Shown one piece after another: positions 10,276 through 22,134 of a stretch of 64,000 nt of DNA (positions are counted from its first letter, which is position 1; every line of letters begins with the position of its first letter). A program made the translations under genes and the position numbers. The stretch is taken from NCBI GenBank assembly GCA_025667525.1, contig JANFOE010000190.1, forward strand, positions 2,048,501-2,112,500, given 5' to 3'. The notes below the pieces were generated by a model. It did not search any database and was not told where the DNA came from. It saw only the letters and a program-made list of their open reading frames with translations. The stretch is from Glebionis coronaria. Taxonomy: Eukaryota > Streptophyta > Magnoliopsida > Asterales > Asteraceae.

Positions 10276-13059
10276 TGTGACACCCTAGAACCGAGGTCAT
10301 TAACGTTACCCTAAATTACGCTAATTTTTGAAATTTTTAATAAATTTTAATTTCTATATTTATAAGTATTTTGGTTAAAGCCGATGTTCGAGGTTATAAT
10401 TTTTACGATTGACGATTCAAGAAGGACGATGATGATTACGATCCCGAGGGATGCCCAAATTTCTATAATTATTGACGATTTATCGATAATGTAATTTTTC
10501 GAGAATTTTACTTACGGTTCGTGTTAAGTTGAGTCGGGTGAGTTTTATAGCCTTCCGAGTACATTTAAAGTATCCCAAAAATATTTTAGAGTGTTCGGGA
10601 TGATTTCCGACTCCCGTAAAATTTTCTAAATTGACTAGTGAGTCAATCCCGCAAAGTTTTAAGGACACTTTTACTTAAGGCCAAAAGAAACCTTAAATTA
10701 CCACTTTGGTCCCTCCCAATACCACAAAAAGGCACAAACACAACACACACAAACATTTAGACAAAAAAAAAATCAAAACTCTCTCCCTCTTGTCCTTAGG
10801 CCGACGGCCAAACACCAAGAACCACCACCACCCACCATTTTTTTGAGTTTTAACAAAAACTAACCTTAGACCACCTCTTAAAATTCATTGGTGAGTGTTA
10901 ATCCATGGTTTAATTAAACATGCATTAACAAAAATTTTCCAAAAATTTTCAAGAATCATTCAAATCCGTTTTTGAGGCTAATTGTATGGATGCATGTTAA
11001 ATTCATGTATAGTGTGAGTATAATCACCAATAAAACCCACCAAAATTAATTTGGTTGTGGTGATTTGGTCACCCAAACCCCACGGCACAAGGGGGTGTTT
11101 GGGGAGCCATGGTGGTTGATGATTTTGAGCTTTGATATTGTGTTTAGCATTATGTTTATTGGTGTTTTAGATGGGTACATGTGGTTTCATGTTTGTTTTT
11201 AGATGTTAGGATTATGAGGTTGATTGATCAATAGGGGTAGGGACTGAAATTTGTGTTTGGATATGTTTGGGAAAGCTTAGGATGATGCCTAGTGGTGATT
11301 AGTAGGTTTGGAATCGAGTTTAAGCATGATTTTGGTATGGTCAAAATTAGGCAGAAAGTTTAGGACCTTTTCGTAAAAATTATTTTTCCTACAGGTCTAG
11401 ATAACTAAATGTAGTCATAGAGGGTCTTCTTAGCTTTAATTTGGTATAAGGTAGAGCCCGTGACTCAAAACGAGCTAAAAGTTATGAGGTTTTAAAGATC
11501 GAGTACCGGGAGACGAGAACTTTCATAATCCGAATTTATGTATAGTTTTAGTCAAATCCCGAGGACCACAAGTATGAATTGGTAAATGGTCAAGGGTCAA
11601 ATTTTGGTCACAAACCTGTGTAATTGAGTCTATAAGTGGACTTAGGAGTCAAAGAAGTCAAAGGTGCATTTCAAATGGGTCAAAGAGGTCCAAGTTGGTC
11701 GAAGTACAATTTCAGCCCGTAAAATGTAGTTTTGGAAAAGCGTCGAGTAACGGGTCGTAGAAGCAAAAACTTTTATTGGGATTAAAAATGTGTTATCTAC
11801 AGGTCTTATAGGATTTTTGAGAATTTTGTCAAATTTTATAAGAATGGTTAAGTATAGTAAAACAGCCCGTACTTTCGGTAAGTACCGACGAAAATGGATA
11901 AAAATGGATAACGTAAATAATAAGGACGAATGGTGTAAAATGAGTGACGCTTGTTGTTTTGTTTTGGCGTGAGTTATAATTGTCCTAAGTGACTAGTATC
12001 TATGTATTTCATACAGTACCGTAAGGTATTTAAAATGAGATTACTCATTACGCGTTATTTGTTGATAGGTGTTGATTTACCCGGGCATCCGTATCGTCGT
12101 CAGTGATCATCTCTCGAACTACCGACTACTTAATATATAAGGTGTGAATTTATAGCCTCGCTTATATTTATTTCAAATTGTTTTACCCGCGAGGGAAATG
12201 CATGCTAGTTTTTAAAAGGAACGTATATCATGAATGATTGTTAGACCCGAATGTTGCCTTAGAAATTGTGTTGAGTACCTAGTTGCAAAAGACCCTAAAT
12301 TCATGAACTATTAACTATTGTCCTGCCCTCGAGTAGGGGGAAATAGCCGCTTATACAATTTGTAGTACTACGGGGCTAACGACCCAATGCTAGCCGAGAA
12401 GCTGTACGTTGAGTAAGTTCTGCGGTAGATTATCTTGTATGAGAGATAAGGTATAATTGCAACTGATGCCTTTAGAAGGGGCACTGGTTTCATCTGAATC
12501 ACGCCGGTAATTATTACGCGGGTGATTGAGTTAACGGATTAGTGTCATGAGCTTAAACACAATTGTCAGTATCCTGAATATAGATTGTTTGATCGACAAG
12601 TCTATGAATGATCACGAATGGTTTTTATTTTATATACGTTCAAATGAATTGTAAAACCTATGAATTCCACTCAACGTTTTCGTTGACCAAAATTTTGGCA
12701 TGTGTTTCAGGTAACCGCTGAAGTGTAGAATGGAGCATGCATGGGATGGATGTTGTGTGTACGGCTTGGAGTCTGCTTGTTTTTCCTCCCTTTCCTACTT
12801 AAACATTTTTAAATTTTAATGTTATGTTGTTGTAAAACTGAAATTCTTGGGTTGAGATTCATGGGGACCGAAAACGCTAAACTCTGTTGTATCAAGTGGG
12901 GTTGGAAAAACCGTGGACATGTATCATCTAACAATTTTTAATTTCAAGTTTTTAGTTGACGTCTTTTTAGCGTCGTTTGATATATCTTGTGTGCAATGAA
13001 TACTGTGTAGCACCCAATGTTGTAGTTCCGCTGCGCATAGCATTTGTGGGGGTGTTACA
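10276..13059 (+). repeat. Element E 5' LTR
   Basis: Long non-coding LTR. A pyrimidine-rich leader-like part is near 10780-10860, and the module shared with other LTR families here (GTGTGAATTTATAGCC, then ACCCGCGAGGG) is at 12143-12195. TTCCGCTG lies about 25-30 bases before the end. I found no convincing TATA box. Confidence 0.92.
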
Positions 13060-13062
13060 GAT

Positions 13063-13076
13063 TGGTAATCAGAGCC
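13063..13076 (+). promoter_or_regulatory. Element E primer-binding site
   Basis: TGGTAATCAGAGCC starts three bases after the LTR; a tRNA-Met-type primer site with one extra A compared with the common TGGTATCAGAGC. Confidence 0.8.
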
Positions 13077-13418
13077 ATGAGTTATAGAGAACTAGGTCGT
13101 TTTTGAAAATCCTAAACTATAACTTTTGGTGTCGTAAGAAATGGTCCAAGCACACACAACTATCCTGCATGGCTCCGGTAAGATTTATTTTTGTAGTTAG
13201 GGCATTTGACGTATACTTTTGAGTGAAGTATATATGTGGGTAATTATTACGTAAGTATGGAAATTACTATATGTAGACGTTGAATTATACGTGGAATATC
13301 CGACATCGTAATTTTTGTATTAATCATGCATGAGCATCATATTATTACATTTCGGGCATATGTACCACCTTTGCATTGCATTTGCATGCATGTATTTATA
13401 AATATTGTATAATTACTT

Positions 13419-14495
13419 ATGTACCCTCCGAAATTCGCTGTTATTGCAGGAATGGCCGAGGTACCGCCTAATGATAATGGAAACGATTACGTCGTAGGTC
13501 ACGAAGGGGGACCGTTTCCTCCGAACCCGCCGGACAATGATAATGGATGGATCGCTCCAGAAGAGGAAATAGGGCCGGAAAACGACAATGATGAAAGTGA
13601 GGTGGATAATTTTAGCATCAGTAGTGACGAGAGTGAGGATTCTGAGGAAGAGCCCGAGGAACTAATGGATGATGGCATTCCCGAGAATGCTGTAGGCCAG
13701 ACCGAACCTGATTTGTTTCAATCTCCGAATTCGCCGAAGGGTTATGAAGTACCTCCAACCGATCGATATGAGCAGCAACCCTTTAATCGCCCGATGGACA
13801 ATTGTAAGGACTATTTGAGAACAGTGCCAGGATTTGTTCGAGTAAGTAATGGGAGCGGTGGAGAGTCCAGCAAATCATCCAAGTCGCAATCGATTCATGA
13901 GAATATCGCAAGGGTCTACTTTCCGAGACCAAGACACTACTGGGATCCCGCAGGTCGTTTGAGGAGGATGGAGAGGTTGATGTATGAGCGGTTTGTAGTT
14001 GAGACCAGGGTAATTAAGAGGTTTGATAAGAATGAAAGGGAACACCAAAGACTGTTGGAAAGGACTGCAAGAATTGAGTATGATGGAAACGTAAACAAAA
14101 GTGACATCAACAGTCTAAGATCGATGGTTGCAAATTTGAGCGCTAGTCTTGACCGTGTTAGGGAAGATCAAGTGAGGTTGTCAAGGATGCAGAGTTGGGA
14201 GCATCGAGTGAGAGCATCATTACCCCCAGATTGGAGATTCGTGGACGATTTGGAGATGGAGGCTAATGACTTCATGATTCAGCCGCCTACTAGAGGTGCT
14301 TGTATTACGGTGGGAAATCAGGTAGCGATTGAGTGTGGGTCTACATCAGGGACGAAAAAGGAGACGGAATGTGGGCCGGATGACAAAGGAAAGAGAAAAA
14401 TGGATGATGTGGATGAGGACGATAGCGATGAGGAACCCGAGGAAGATGATGACGAACCGCCATCCAAGAGGCCGTGTGGATCACCACATGCCTAG
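13419..14495 (+). CDS. ORF0 of element E: intact acidic protein upstream of gag
   Basis: An uninterrupted 358-codon frame between primer site and gag, in a different frame from gag. Two starts are possible: ATG 13419, or ATG 13452 just after a splice-acceptor-like TTATTGCAG. Residues about 12-100 are very acidic with Asn/Pro/Ser (FSISSDESEDSEEEPEE); residues about 175-260 are charged and helix-prone, possibly a coiled coil (RRMERLMYERFVVETRV, then DRVREDQVRLSRM). The C-terminus has a basic KGKRKM beside a second acidic tract and ends PSKRP, which could be nuclear-localising. I recognise no known domain. It is intact although gag-pol of the same element has stops and a deletion. D carries a shorter acidic ORF in the same place. 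It could be a gag-accessory or nucleic-acid-associated protein; function unknown. Confidence 0.7.
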   Translation: MYPPKFAVIAGMAEVPPNDNGNDYVVGHEGGPFPPNPPDNDNGWIAPEEEIGPENDNDESEVDNFSISSDESEDSEEEPEELMDDGIPENAVGQTEPDLFQSPNSPKGYEVPPTDRYEQQPFNRPMDNCKDYLRTVPGFVRVSNGSGGESSKSSKSQSIHENIARVYFPRPRHYWDPAGRLRRMERLMYERFVVETRVIKRFDKNEREHQRLLERTARIEYDGNVNKSDINSLRSMVANLSASLDRVREDQVRLSRMQSWEHRVRASLPPDWRFVDDLEMEANDFMIQPPTRGACITVGNQVAIECGSTSGTKKETECGPDDKGKRKMDDVDEDDSDEEPEEDDDEPPSKRPCGSPHA

Positions 14496-14850
14496 TTACT
14501 TGTTTTGTATTTTTCTTTGATCATTGTAATAGAACTGTTTTAGACTTTTGTATGATGGCATTATGACGAAAAACTTGAGGACTTAAGTTTTGTGGTGAAC
14601 GATTGTAGTGGCAATACTTGTCACGATTTTGGTTAATTATCAATACAATCCATGTTACCTTTCATGATCTGTGATATGTCTTAAATTTGATCTTTTGTGA
14701 TGTGAATTGATGAATATTAGTAAATCTATAGTGATGTGTCGTTGTATTTATATTATGTCTTGAAAGAGAAATCCATCTTAATCTTGATATGTATACTTAC
14801 ATTGTTTTTCTATTTTCCCTGTCTTGCAGAAAGAGATATTCGATAACACC
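14496..14850 (+). other. Element E ORF0-gag spacer, intron-like
   Basis: 355 non-coding bases, T-rich, ending in a long pyrimidine tract and CTTGCAG (about 14805-14829), a good plant splice acceptor just upstream of the gag ATG at 14851. It could be the 3' end of an intron that lets gag be translated from a spliced RNA. Splicing is inferred only. Confidence 0.5.
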
Positions 14851-17800
14851 ATGCCTCCAAAGTTGACCGCCGATCGTGTAAACACCATGATTCAGGAAGC
14901 TATAGCAAATGCGCTGGAAGCGGACCGAGCCGGGAGAAATCAGGACCAGGGAAGGAACGCGGGGAGACAGCAAGCCCCGAGAGTGTGTACCTATTCTAGT
15001 TTTATGAAATGCGGTCCCACGCAATTTCGTGGAACGGGTGGAGCTTTAGAACTTAGACGATGGTTGGAAAAGGTTGAAAGTACTTTCGAAATCAGCGGTT
15101 GTGCAGAAGCGGACAAGGTGAAGTTTGCGGCTGCTACGTTTCTTGATGATGCGTTAAGTTGGTGGAATACCCAGGTAGCCACTGTTGGATTGGCTGTAGC
15201 GAATGCAAGGACGTGGACGGCGACAAAAGCTCTGTTGACTAAGAAGTTTTGCCCGGAAGAGGAATTGGGTCAGTTGGAAGATGAGTTGAGGCACTTGACC
15301 TTGAAGAACAATGACATCGCTGCTTACACCAGGAGGTTTAATGAATTAAGCCTTTTGTGTCCAGATGTTTTTGCCAATGATGCCAAGAAGATGAAGTAGT
15401 ACATAAAGGGTTTATCTAGCAATATCAAAGGTGAGACTACTTCGTCAAAACCTGGGTCGTTTGATGAAGCGGTCCAGATGGCTCACGCATTGATGGACGT
15501 CAAGCTCCAGGACAAGCAGAACTCCATTGCTGAAGGCAACAAGAGGAAATGGGAAGCGGCACAAAGCAATCAATCCCAGGGCCAGAACCGAGGTGGAAAT
15601 CGAAATAACCATGGTCAAAACCGCAATCAGCAGTTTAACCAAAGAAGGAACGAAGGGATGAGGGCAGTGATAAACCCTAGAGGAGTAAAAGTGAATCCCC
15701 ATTATGGTAGGTGCAATTTGTATCACGTCGGGAATTGCCCGCCTGCATGCGGCAAATGTGGGAAAGCAGGTCATAGGACATCTGGTTGCCGAACGGGAGG
15801 AGTAGCCACTGGGGCGAATGCTATCAGAATGAGGGGATGTTATGGTTGTGGAGAGAGAGGCCATGTGCAAGTGAATTGCCCGAAGGCAGGAAACAAGCGG
15901 GGAGGCAACAACGCGGCTGCCGTGTATCAAGTGGGGACGGCTGATAAACCACAGGGTCCTAACGTGGTTACTGGTACGTTTCTGCTAGACGCTTGTTATG
16001 CTAGTATTTTGTTTGATTCTGGCTCCGACAAGAGTTTTGTAGATGTTAAATTTAGTCGTCATATCGATAGAAAACCGGTGTTGTTAGCGACTAGTTATAA
16101 CGTTGAGTTAGCCGATGGAAAAATTGTTAGTACGAATTCTATACTAAAAGGGTGTACCTTGAAGTTAGGAAATTACGCTTTTAAAATCGACTTGATGCCT
16201 ATAGAGCTAGGATCGTTTGACGTGATTGTGGGAATGGATTGGCTAATGGCGCACAGTGCTATGATCGTCTGTGGCGAGAGATTAGTTCAGATTCCGTTGA
16301 GGAATAAAGTTTTGACGGTGAAGGGAGACGAATGCACTTCTCGTTTGAAAGTGATTTCCTGTTTGAAAATGATGAAGTATGTAGAGAACGGATGCGATGT
16401 GTTTTTGGCACAAGTTTCAAGTGATGGTGATTTAGAGGCGAGGATTGAAGAGGTACCTGTTATCTGCGATTATCCGGAAGTTTTTCCAGACGAGTTGCCG
16501 GGTTTACCACCCACCCGTGAGGTCGAGTTTCGAATTGATTTGGTGCCAGGAGCTGCGCCGGTTGCGCGTGCACCTTATCGCTTAGCACCATCTGAGTTAA
16601 AGGAGTTATCGGATCAACTGAAGGAATTGATGGACAAGGGATTTATTAGGCCGAGCTCATCACCTTGGGGAGCGCCAGTGTTGTTTGTGAAGAAGAAAGA
16701 TGGTTCATTTCGGATGTGTATTGACTATAGGGAACTCAACAAGCTGACGGTTAAGAATCGGTACCCATTGCCGAGGATTGACGATTTGTTTGATCAATTG
16801 CAAGGTTCCAGTGTATACTCAAAGATCGATTTAAGATCAGGGTATCATTAACTGCGTGTAAGAGAGGAGGATATTCCTGTAACTGCCTTTCGTACGCGGT
16901 ATGGACACTTTGAATTTCGAGTGATGCCGTTTGGGTTGACAAACGCGCCTGCTGTATTCATGGACCTAATGAATCGCGTGTGCAAGCCGTATCTAGATAA
17001 GTTTGTTATTGTTTTCATCGATGATATACTTATTTACTCTAAAAGTAAGGAGGAGCACGAGAAGCACCTGAGGAAGATTTTGGAGTTGTTAAAGAAGGAG
17101 AAGCTGTATGCGAAGTTCTCGAAGTGTGAGTTTTGGTTAGAATCCGTGCAGTTCTTAGGTCACGTGATTGATAGTAAGGGAGTTCGTGTGGATCCTGCCA
17201 AGGTCGAAGCGATCAGGGAATGGTCGGCACCGACAACGCCGACTGAAGTTCGACAATTCCTTGGTTTAGCTGGGTATTATCGAAGGTTCATTGAAGGATT
17301 TTCGTTGATTGCAAAACCATTGACAAGGCTTACCGAAAAGAATAGGGTGTATGAATGGGGAAATGAGGAAGAACTCGCTTTCAAAACGCTCAAGGACAAG
17401 TTATGTTCCGCACCAATATTGTCATTGCCTGAAGGAACCGAAGACTTTGTAGTGTATTGTGATGCATCTCGTAAGGGTTATGGAGCGGTATTAATGCAAC
17501 GTGAAAAGGTGATAGCTTACGCGTCGAGGCAACTGAGAAAGAATGAGGAGAACTACACGACGCACGATTTGGAATTAGGAGCTGTAGTTTTTGCGTTGAA
17601 GTTGTGGAGACACTATTTGTATGGGACGAAGTGTGTTGTATTCACTGACCACAAGAGTTTGCAGCACATTTTAGATCAAAGGGAGTTGAATATGCGACAG
17701 AGACGATGGGTTGAACTACTGAGTGATTATGACTGCGAAATTCGTTACCACCCTGGCAAGGCGAATGTTGTAGCGGATGCACTGAGTAGGAAGGAACGGG

Positions 17801-19295
17801 AGAAACCTTTGAGGGTCAGAGCTTTGGTGATGACCGAGAGCGTTGACTTAACCGAAAATATACTGAAGGCTCAAGAGAGGGGACTAATGAAAGGGAATGT
17901 TGAAGCTGAGAACTTGGGACGAATGTTGAAACCTCTTTTCGTGATTAGGTCAGACGGACTGAGATATTTTGAAAATCGGATTTGGTTACCATTGTGTTCA
18001 TCTGAGGAAGGAAGGCCTGGAGTTCGAGAATTGGTTATGAACGAGTCGCATAAGTCGAAGTATTCGATACATCCTGGATCGGATAAAATGTATCACGACC
18101 TGAAGAAAGTTTATTGGTGGCCGAATATGAAGGCGGATATTGCTCGTTACGTTAGTAAGTGTTTGACTTGCGCGAAGGTTCAAGCAGAACATAAGAAACC
18201 ATCTGGATTGTTGGTACAACCAGAGATCCCAGAATGGAAATGGGAGAAAATCGCTATGGATTTCGTGACGGGTTTACCTAGAACTCCTAGTGGATGTGAT
18301 ATGATATGGGTAATAGTGGATAGATTAACGAAATCTGCTCATTTCTTACCTATGAAGAAGACGGACAGCATGGAAAAGCTCGCCAGTATGTACGTGAAAG
18401 AGATCGTCTGCAGACATGGAGTGCCGTTATCGATCATTTTGGATCGCGACAGTAGATTTACTTCGGAATGTTGGAAATCGCTTCAACGTGCGATGGGCAC
18501 TGAATTGAGTTTAAGTACGGCTTATCACCCGGAAACTGACGGCCAGAGTGAACGAACTATTCAGACGATGGAGGACATGCTCCGAGCATGCGTGATTGAT
18601 TTTGGAGGAAGTTGGGAACACCACTTGCCTCTAGTGGAGTTTTCGTATAATAATAGTTATCATGCGAGTATCAAGGCAGCACCGTTCGAATCATTGTATG
18701 GAAGGAAGTGTAGATCGCCTGTGTGTTGGAGTGAAGTAGGAGAAAGTCAATTGACTGGACCCGAAATGGTTTTAGAAACGACAGAGAAGATTGTGCAAAT
18801 CAAGAACCGACTACTTGCTGCGAGAAGCCGACAGAAGAGTTATGCCGATAACAGAAGGAAACCGTTGGAGATATGGTTATGCTCAAGGTATCGCCGTGGA
18901 AGGGTGTAATTCGTTTTGGGAAGAAAGGAAAGTTGAGTCCGAGGTATATTGGACCATTTAAGATCGTTGAACGAATTGGACCAGTAGCGTATAAATTAGA
19001 ATTGCCGAGCGAGCTTAGTGCTATTCACGACACGTTTCACGTATCGAACCTGAAGAAGAGTTTGGCGGATAAGGAATTGGTGATTCCTTTGGACGAGATT
19101 CGACTGGACGACAAAATGCATTTTGTGGAAGAACCTGTGGAAATTATGGACCGAGAGGTCAAGAGGCTGAAGCGTAGTAGAATTCCTATTGTGAAAGTTC
19201 GATGGAATTCTAAGCGTGGACCGGAATACACTTGGGAACGTGAGGACTTTTTCAAGGAAAGGTATCCTCATCTGTTCCAGCAGAACGAAATGTGA
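14851..19295 (+). pseudogene. Element E gag-pol with chromodomain, defective
   Basis: One long frame encoding gag, protease, RT, RNase H and integrase, starting at ATG 14851 (MPPKLTADR). Gag core is at about 15000-15480 (LDDALSWWNTQV). Two zinc knuckles follow: CGKCGKAGH (~15748) and CYGCGERGH (~15838). Protease motif [11 protein letters not shown] is near 16013; RT starts near 16575 with the catalytic [10 protein letters not shown] near 17010-17040; RNase H has [13 protein letters not shown] near 17455; integrase has an HHCC zinc region near 18043-18175 and DDE residues around 18255, 18440 and 18545. A chromodomain ends the protein ([11 protein letters not shown], ~19220). Breaks: in-frame TAG at 15397-15399, in-frame TAA at 16849-16851, and a frameshifting small deletion near 18865, after which the frame changes. 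As read here no full polyprotein can be made. Confidence 0.93.
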
Positions 19296-19330
19296 GTACA
19301 AGAAGAGGCGAGCGCCGGGACGTCGCTCTC

Positions 19331-19346
19331 TTTAAGGAGGGGTGGA
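19331..19346 (+). promoter_or_regulatory. Element E polypurine tract
   Basis: TTTAAGGAGGGGTGGA directly before the 3' LTR; plus-strand synthesis primer. Confidence 0.75.
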
Positions 19347-22129
19347 TGTGACACCCTAGAACCGAGGTCATTAACGTTACCCTAAATTACGCTAATTTTT
19401 GAAATTTTTAATAAATTTTAATTTCTATATTTATAAGTATTTTGGTTAAAGCCGATGTTCGAGGTTATAATTTTTACGATTGACGATTCAAGAAGGACGA
19501 TGATGATTACGATCCCGAGGGATGCCCAAATTTCTATAATTATTGACGATTTATCGATAATGTAATTTTTCGAGAATTTTACTTACGGTTCGTGTTAAGT
19601 TGAGTCGGGTGAGTTTTATAGCCTTCCGAGTACATTTAAAGTATCCCAAAAATATTTTAGAGTGTTCGGGATGATTTCCGACTCCCGTAAAATTTTCTAA
19701 ATTGACTAGTGAGTCAATCCCGCAAAGTTTTAAGGACATTTTTACTTAAGGCCAAAAGAAACCTTAAATTACCACTTTGGTCCCTCCCAATACCACAAAA
19801 AGGCACAAACACAACACACACAAACATTTAGACAAAAAAAAAATCAAAACTCTCTCCCTCTTGTCCTTAGGCCGACGGCCAAACACCAAGAACCACCACC
19901 ACCCACCATTTTTTTGAGTTTTAACAAAAACTAACCTTAGACCACCTCTTAAAATTCATTGGTGAGTGTTAATCCATGGTTTAATTAAACATGCATTAAC
20001 AAAAATTTTCCAAAAATTTTCAAGAATCATTCAAATCCGTTTTTGAGGCTAATTGTATGGATGCATGTTAAATTCATGTATAGTGTGAGTATAATCACCA
20101 ATAAAACCCACCAAAATTAATTTGGTTGTGGTGATTTGGTCACCCAAACCCCACGGCACAAGGGGGTGTTTGGGGAGCCATGGTGGTTGATGATTTTGAG
20201 CTTTGATATTGTGTTTAGCATTATGTTTATTGGTGTTTTAGATGGGTACATGTGGTTGCATGTTTGTTTTTAGATGTTAGGATTATGAGGTTGATTGATC
20301 AATAGGGGTAGGGACTGAAATTTGTGTTTGGATATGTTTGGGAAAGCTTAGGATGATGCCTAGTGGTGATTAGTAGGTTTGGAATCGAGTTTAAGCATGA
20401 TTTTGGTATGGTCAAAATTAGGCAGAAAGTTTAGGACCTTTTCGTAAAAATTATTTTTCCTACAGGTCTAGATAACTAAATGTAGTCATAGAGGGTCTTC
20501 TTAGCTTTAATTTGGTATAAGGTAGAGCCCGTGACTCAAAACGAGCTAAAAGTATGAGGTTTTAAAGATCGAGTACCGGGAGACGAGAACTTTCATAATC
20601 CGAATTTATGTATAGTTTTAGTCAAATCCCGAGGACCACAAGTATGAATTGGTAAATGGTCAAGGGTCAAATTTTGGTCACAAACCTGTGTAATTGAGTC
20701 TATAAGTGGACTTAGGAGTCAAAGAAGTCAAAGGTGCATTTCAAATGGGTCAAAGAGGTCCAAGTTGGTCGAAGTACAATTTCAGCCCGTAAAATGTAGT
20801 TTTGGAAAAGCGTCGAGTAACGGGTCGTAGAAGCAAAAACTTTTATTGGGATTAAAAATGTGTTATCTACAGGTCTTATAGGATTTTTGAGAATTTTGTC
20901 AAATTTTATAAGAATGGTTAAGTATAGTAAAACAGCCCGTACTTTCGGTAAGTACCGGCGAAAATGGATAAAAATGGATAACGTAAATAATAAGGACGAA
21001 TGGTGTAAAATGAGTGACGCTTGTTGTTTTGTTTTGGCGTGAGTTATAATTGTCCTAAGTGACTAGTATCTATGTATTTCATACAGTACCGTAAGGTATT
21101 TAAAATGAGATTACTCATTACGCGTTATTTGTTGATAGGTGTTGATTTACCCGGGCATCCGTATCGTCGTCAGTGATCATCTCTCGAACTACCGACTACT
21201 TAATATATAAGGTGTGAATTTATAGCCTCGCTTATATTTATTTCAAATTGTTTTACCCGCGAGGGAAATGCATGCTAGTTTTTAAAAGGAACGTATATCA
21301 TGAATGATTGTTAGACCCGAATGTTGCCTTAGAAATTGTGTTGAGTACCTAGTTGCAAAAGACCCTAAATTCATGAACTATTAACTATTGTCCTGCCCTC
21401 GAGTAGAGGGAAATAGCCGCTTATACAATTTGTAGTACTACGGGGCTAACGACCCAATGCTAGCCGAGAAGCTGTACGTTGAGTAAGTTCTGCGGTAGAT
21501 TATCTTGTATGAGAGATAAGGTATAATTGCAACTGATGCCTTTAGAAGGGGCACTGGTTTCATCTGAATCACGCCGGTAATTATTACGCGGGTGATTGAG
21601 TTAACGGATTAGTGTCATGAGCTTAAACACAATTGTCAGTATCCTGAATATAGATTGTTTGATCGACAAGTCTATGAATGATCACGAATGGTTTTTATTT
21701 TATATACGTTCAAATGAATTGTAAAACCTATGAATTCCACTCAACGTTTTCGTTGACCAAAATTTTGGCATGTGTTTCAGGTAACCGCTGAAGTGTAGAA
21801 TGGAGCATGCATGGGATGGATGTTGTGTGTACGGCTTGGAGTCTGCTTGTTTTTCCTCCCTTTCCTACTTAAACATTTTTAAATTTTAATGTTATGTTGT
21901 TGTAAAACTGAAATTCTTGGGTTGAGATTCATGGGGACCGAAAACGCTAAACTCTGTTGTATCAAGTGGGGTTGGAAAAACCGTGGACATGTATCATCTA
22001 ACAATTTTTAATTTCAAGTTTTTAGTTGACGTCTTTTTAGCGTCGTTTGATATATCTTGTGTGCAATGAATACTGTGTAGCACCCAATGTTGTAGTTCCG
22101 CTGCGCATAGCATTTGTGGGGGTGTTACA
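19347..22129 (+). repeat. Element E 3' LTR
   Basis: Nearly identical to the 5' LTR. Differences seen by eye: 10669-10680 versus 19740-19751, near 11196/20267, a one-base gap near 11484/20554, near 11888/20958, and near 12337/21407. Confidence 0.92.
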
Positions 22130-22134
22130 TCGAT

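Larger units (their letters stand above)
10276..22129 (+). mobile_element. Element E: young Tekay-like chromovirus
   Basis: A complete 11.85-kb Gypsy element inserted into the X protease-to-RT region, with a perfect target duplication TCGAT (10271-10275 and 22130-22134). LTRs of 2784 and 2783 bases start TGTGACACCC and end GGTGTTACA. By eye they differ by four substitutions and one single-base indel, implying very recent insertion. Order: 5' LTR, primer site, ORF0, gag, protease, RT, RNase H, integrase, chromodomain, polypurine tract, 3' LTR. The order and chromodomain place it with chromoviruses, most likely the Tekay/Del lineage. Gag-pol is defective. Confidence 0.93.

Noticed and set aside
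10276..10314. Natural end of X gag-protease at 10314
   Set aside because: The last codons come from the E LTR; X coding continues after the target duplication at 22135.
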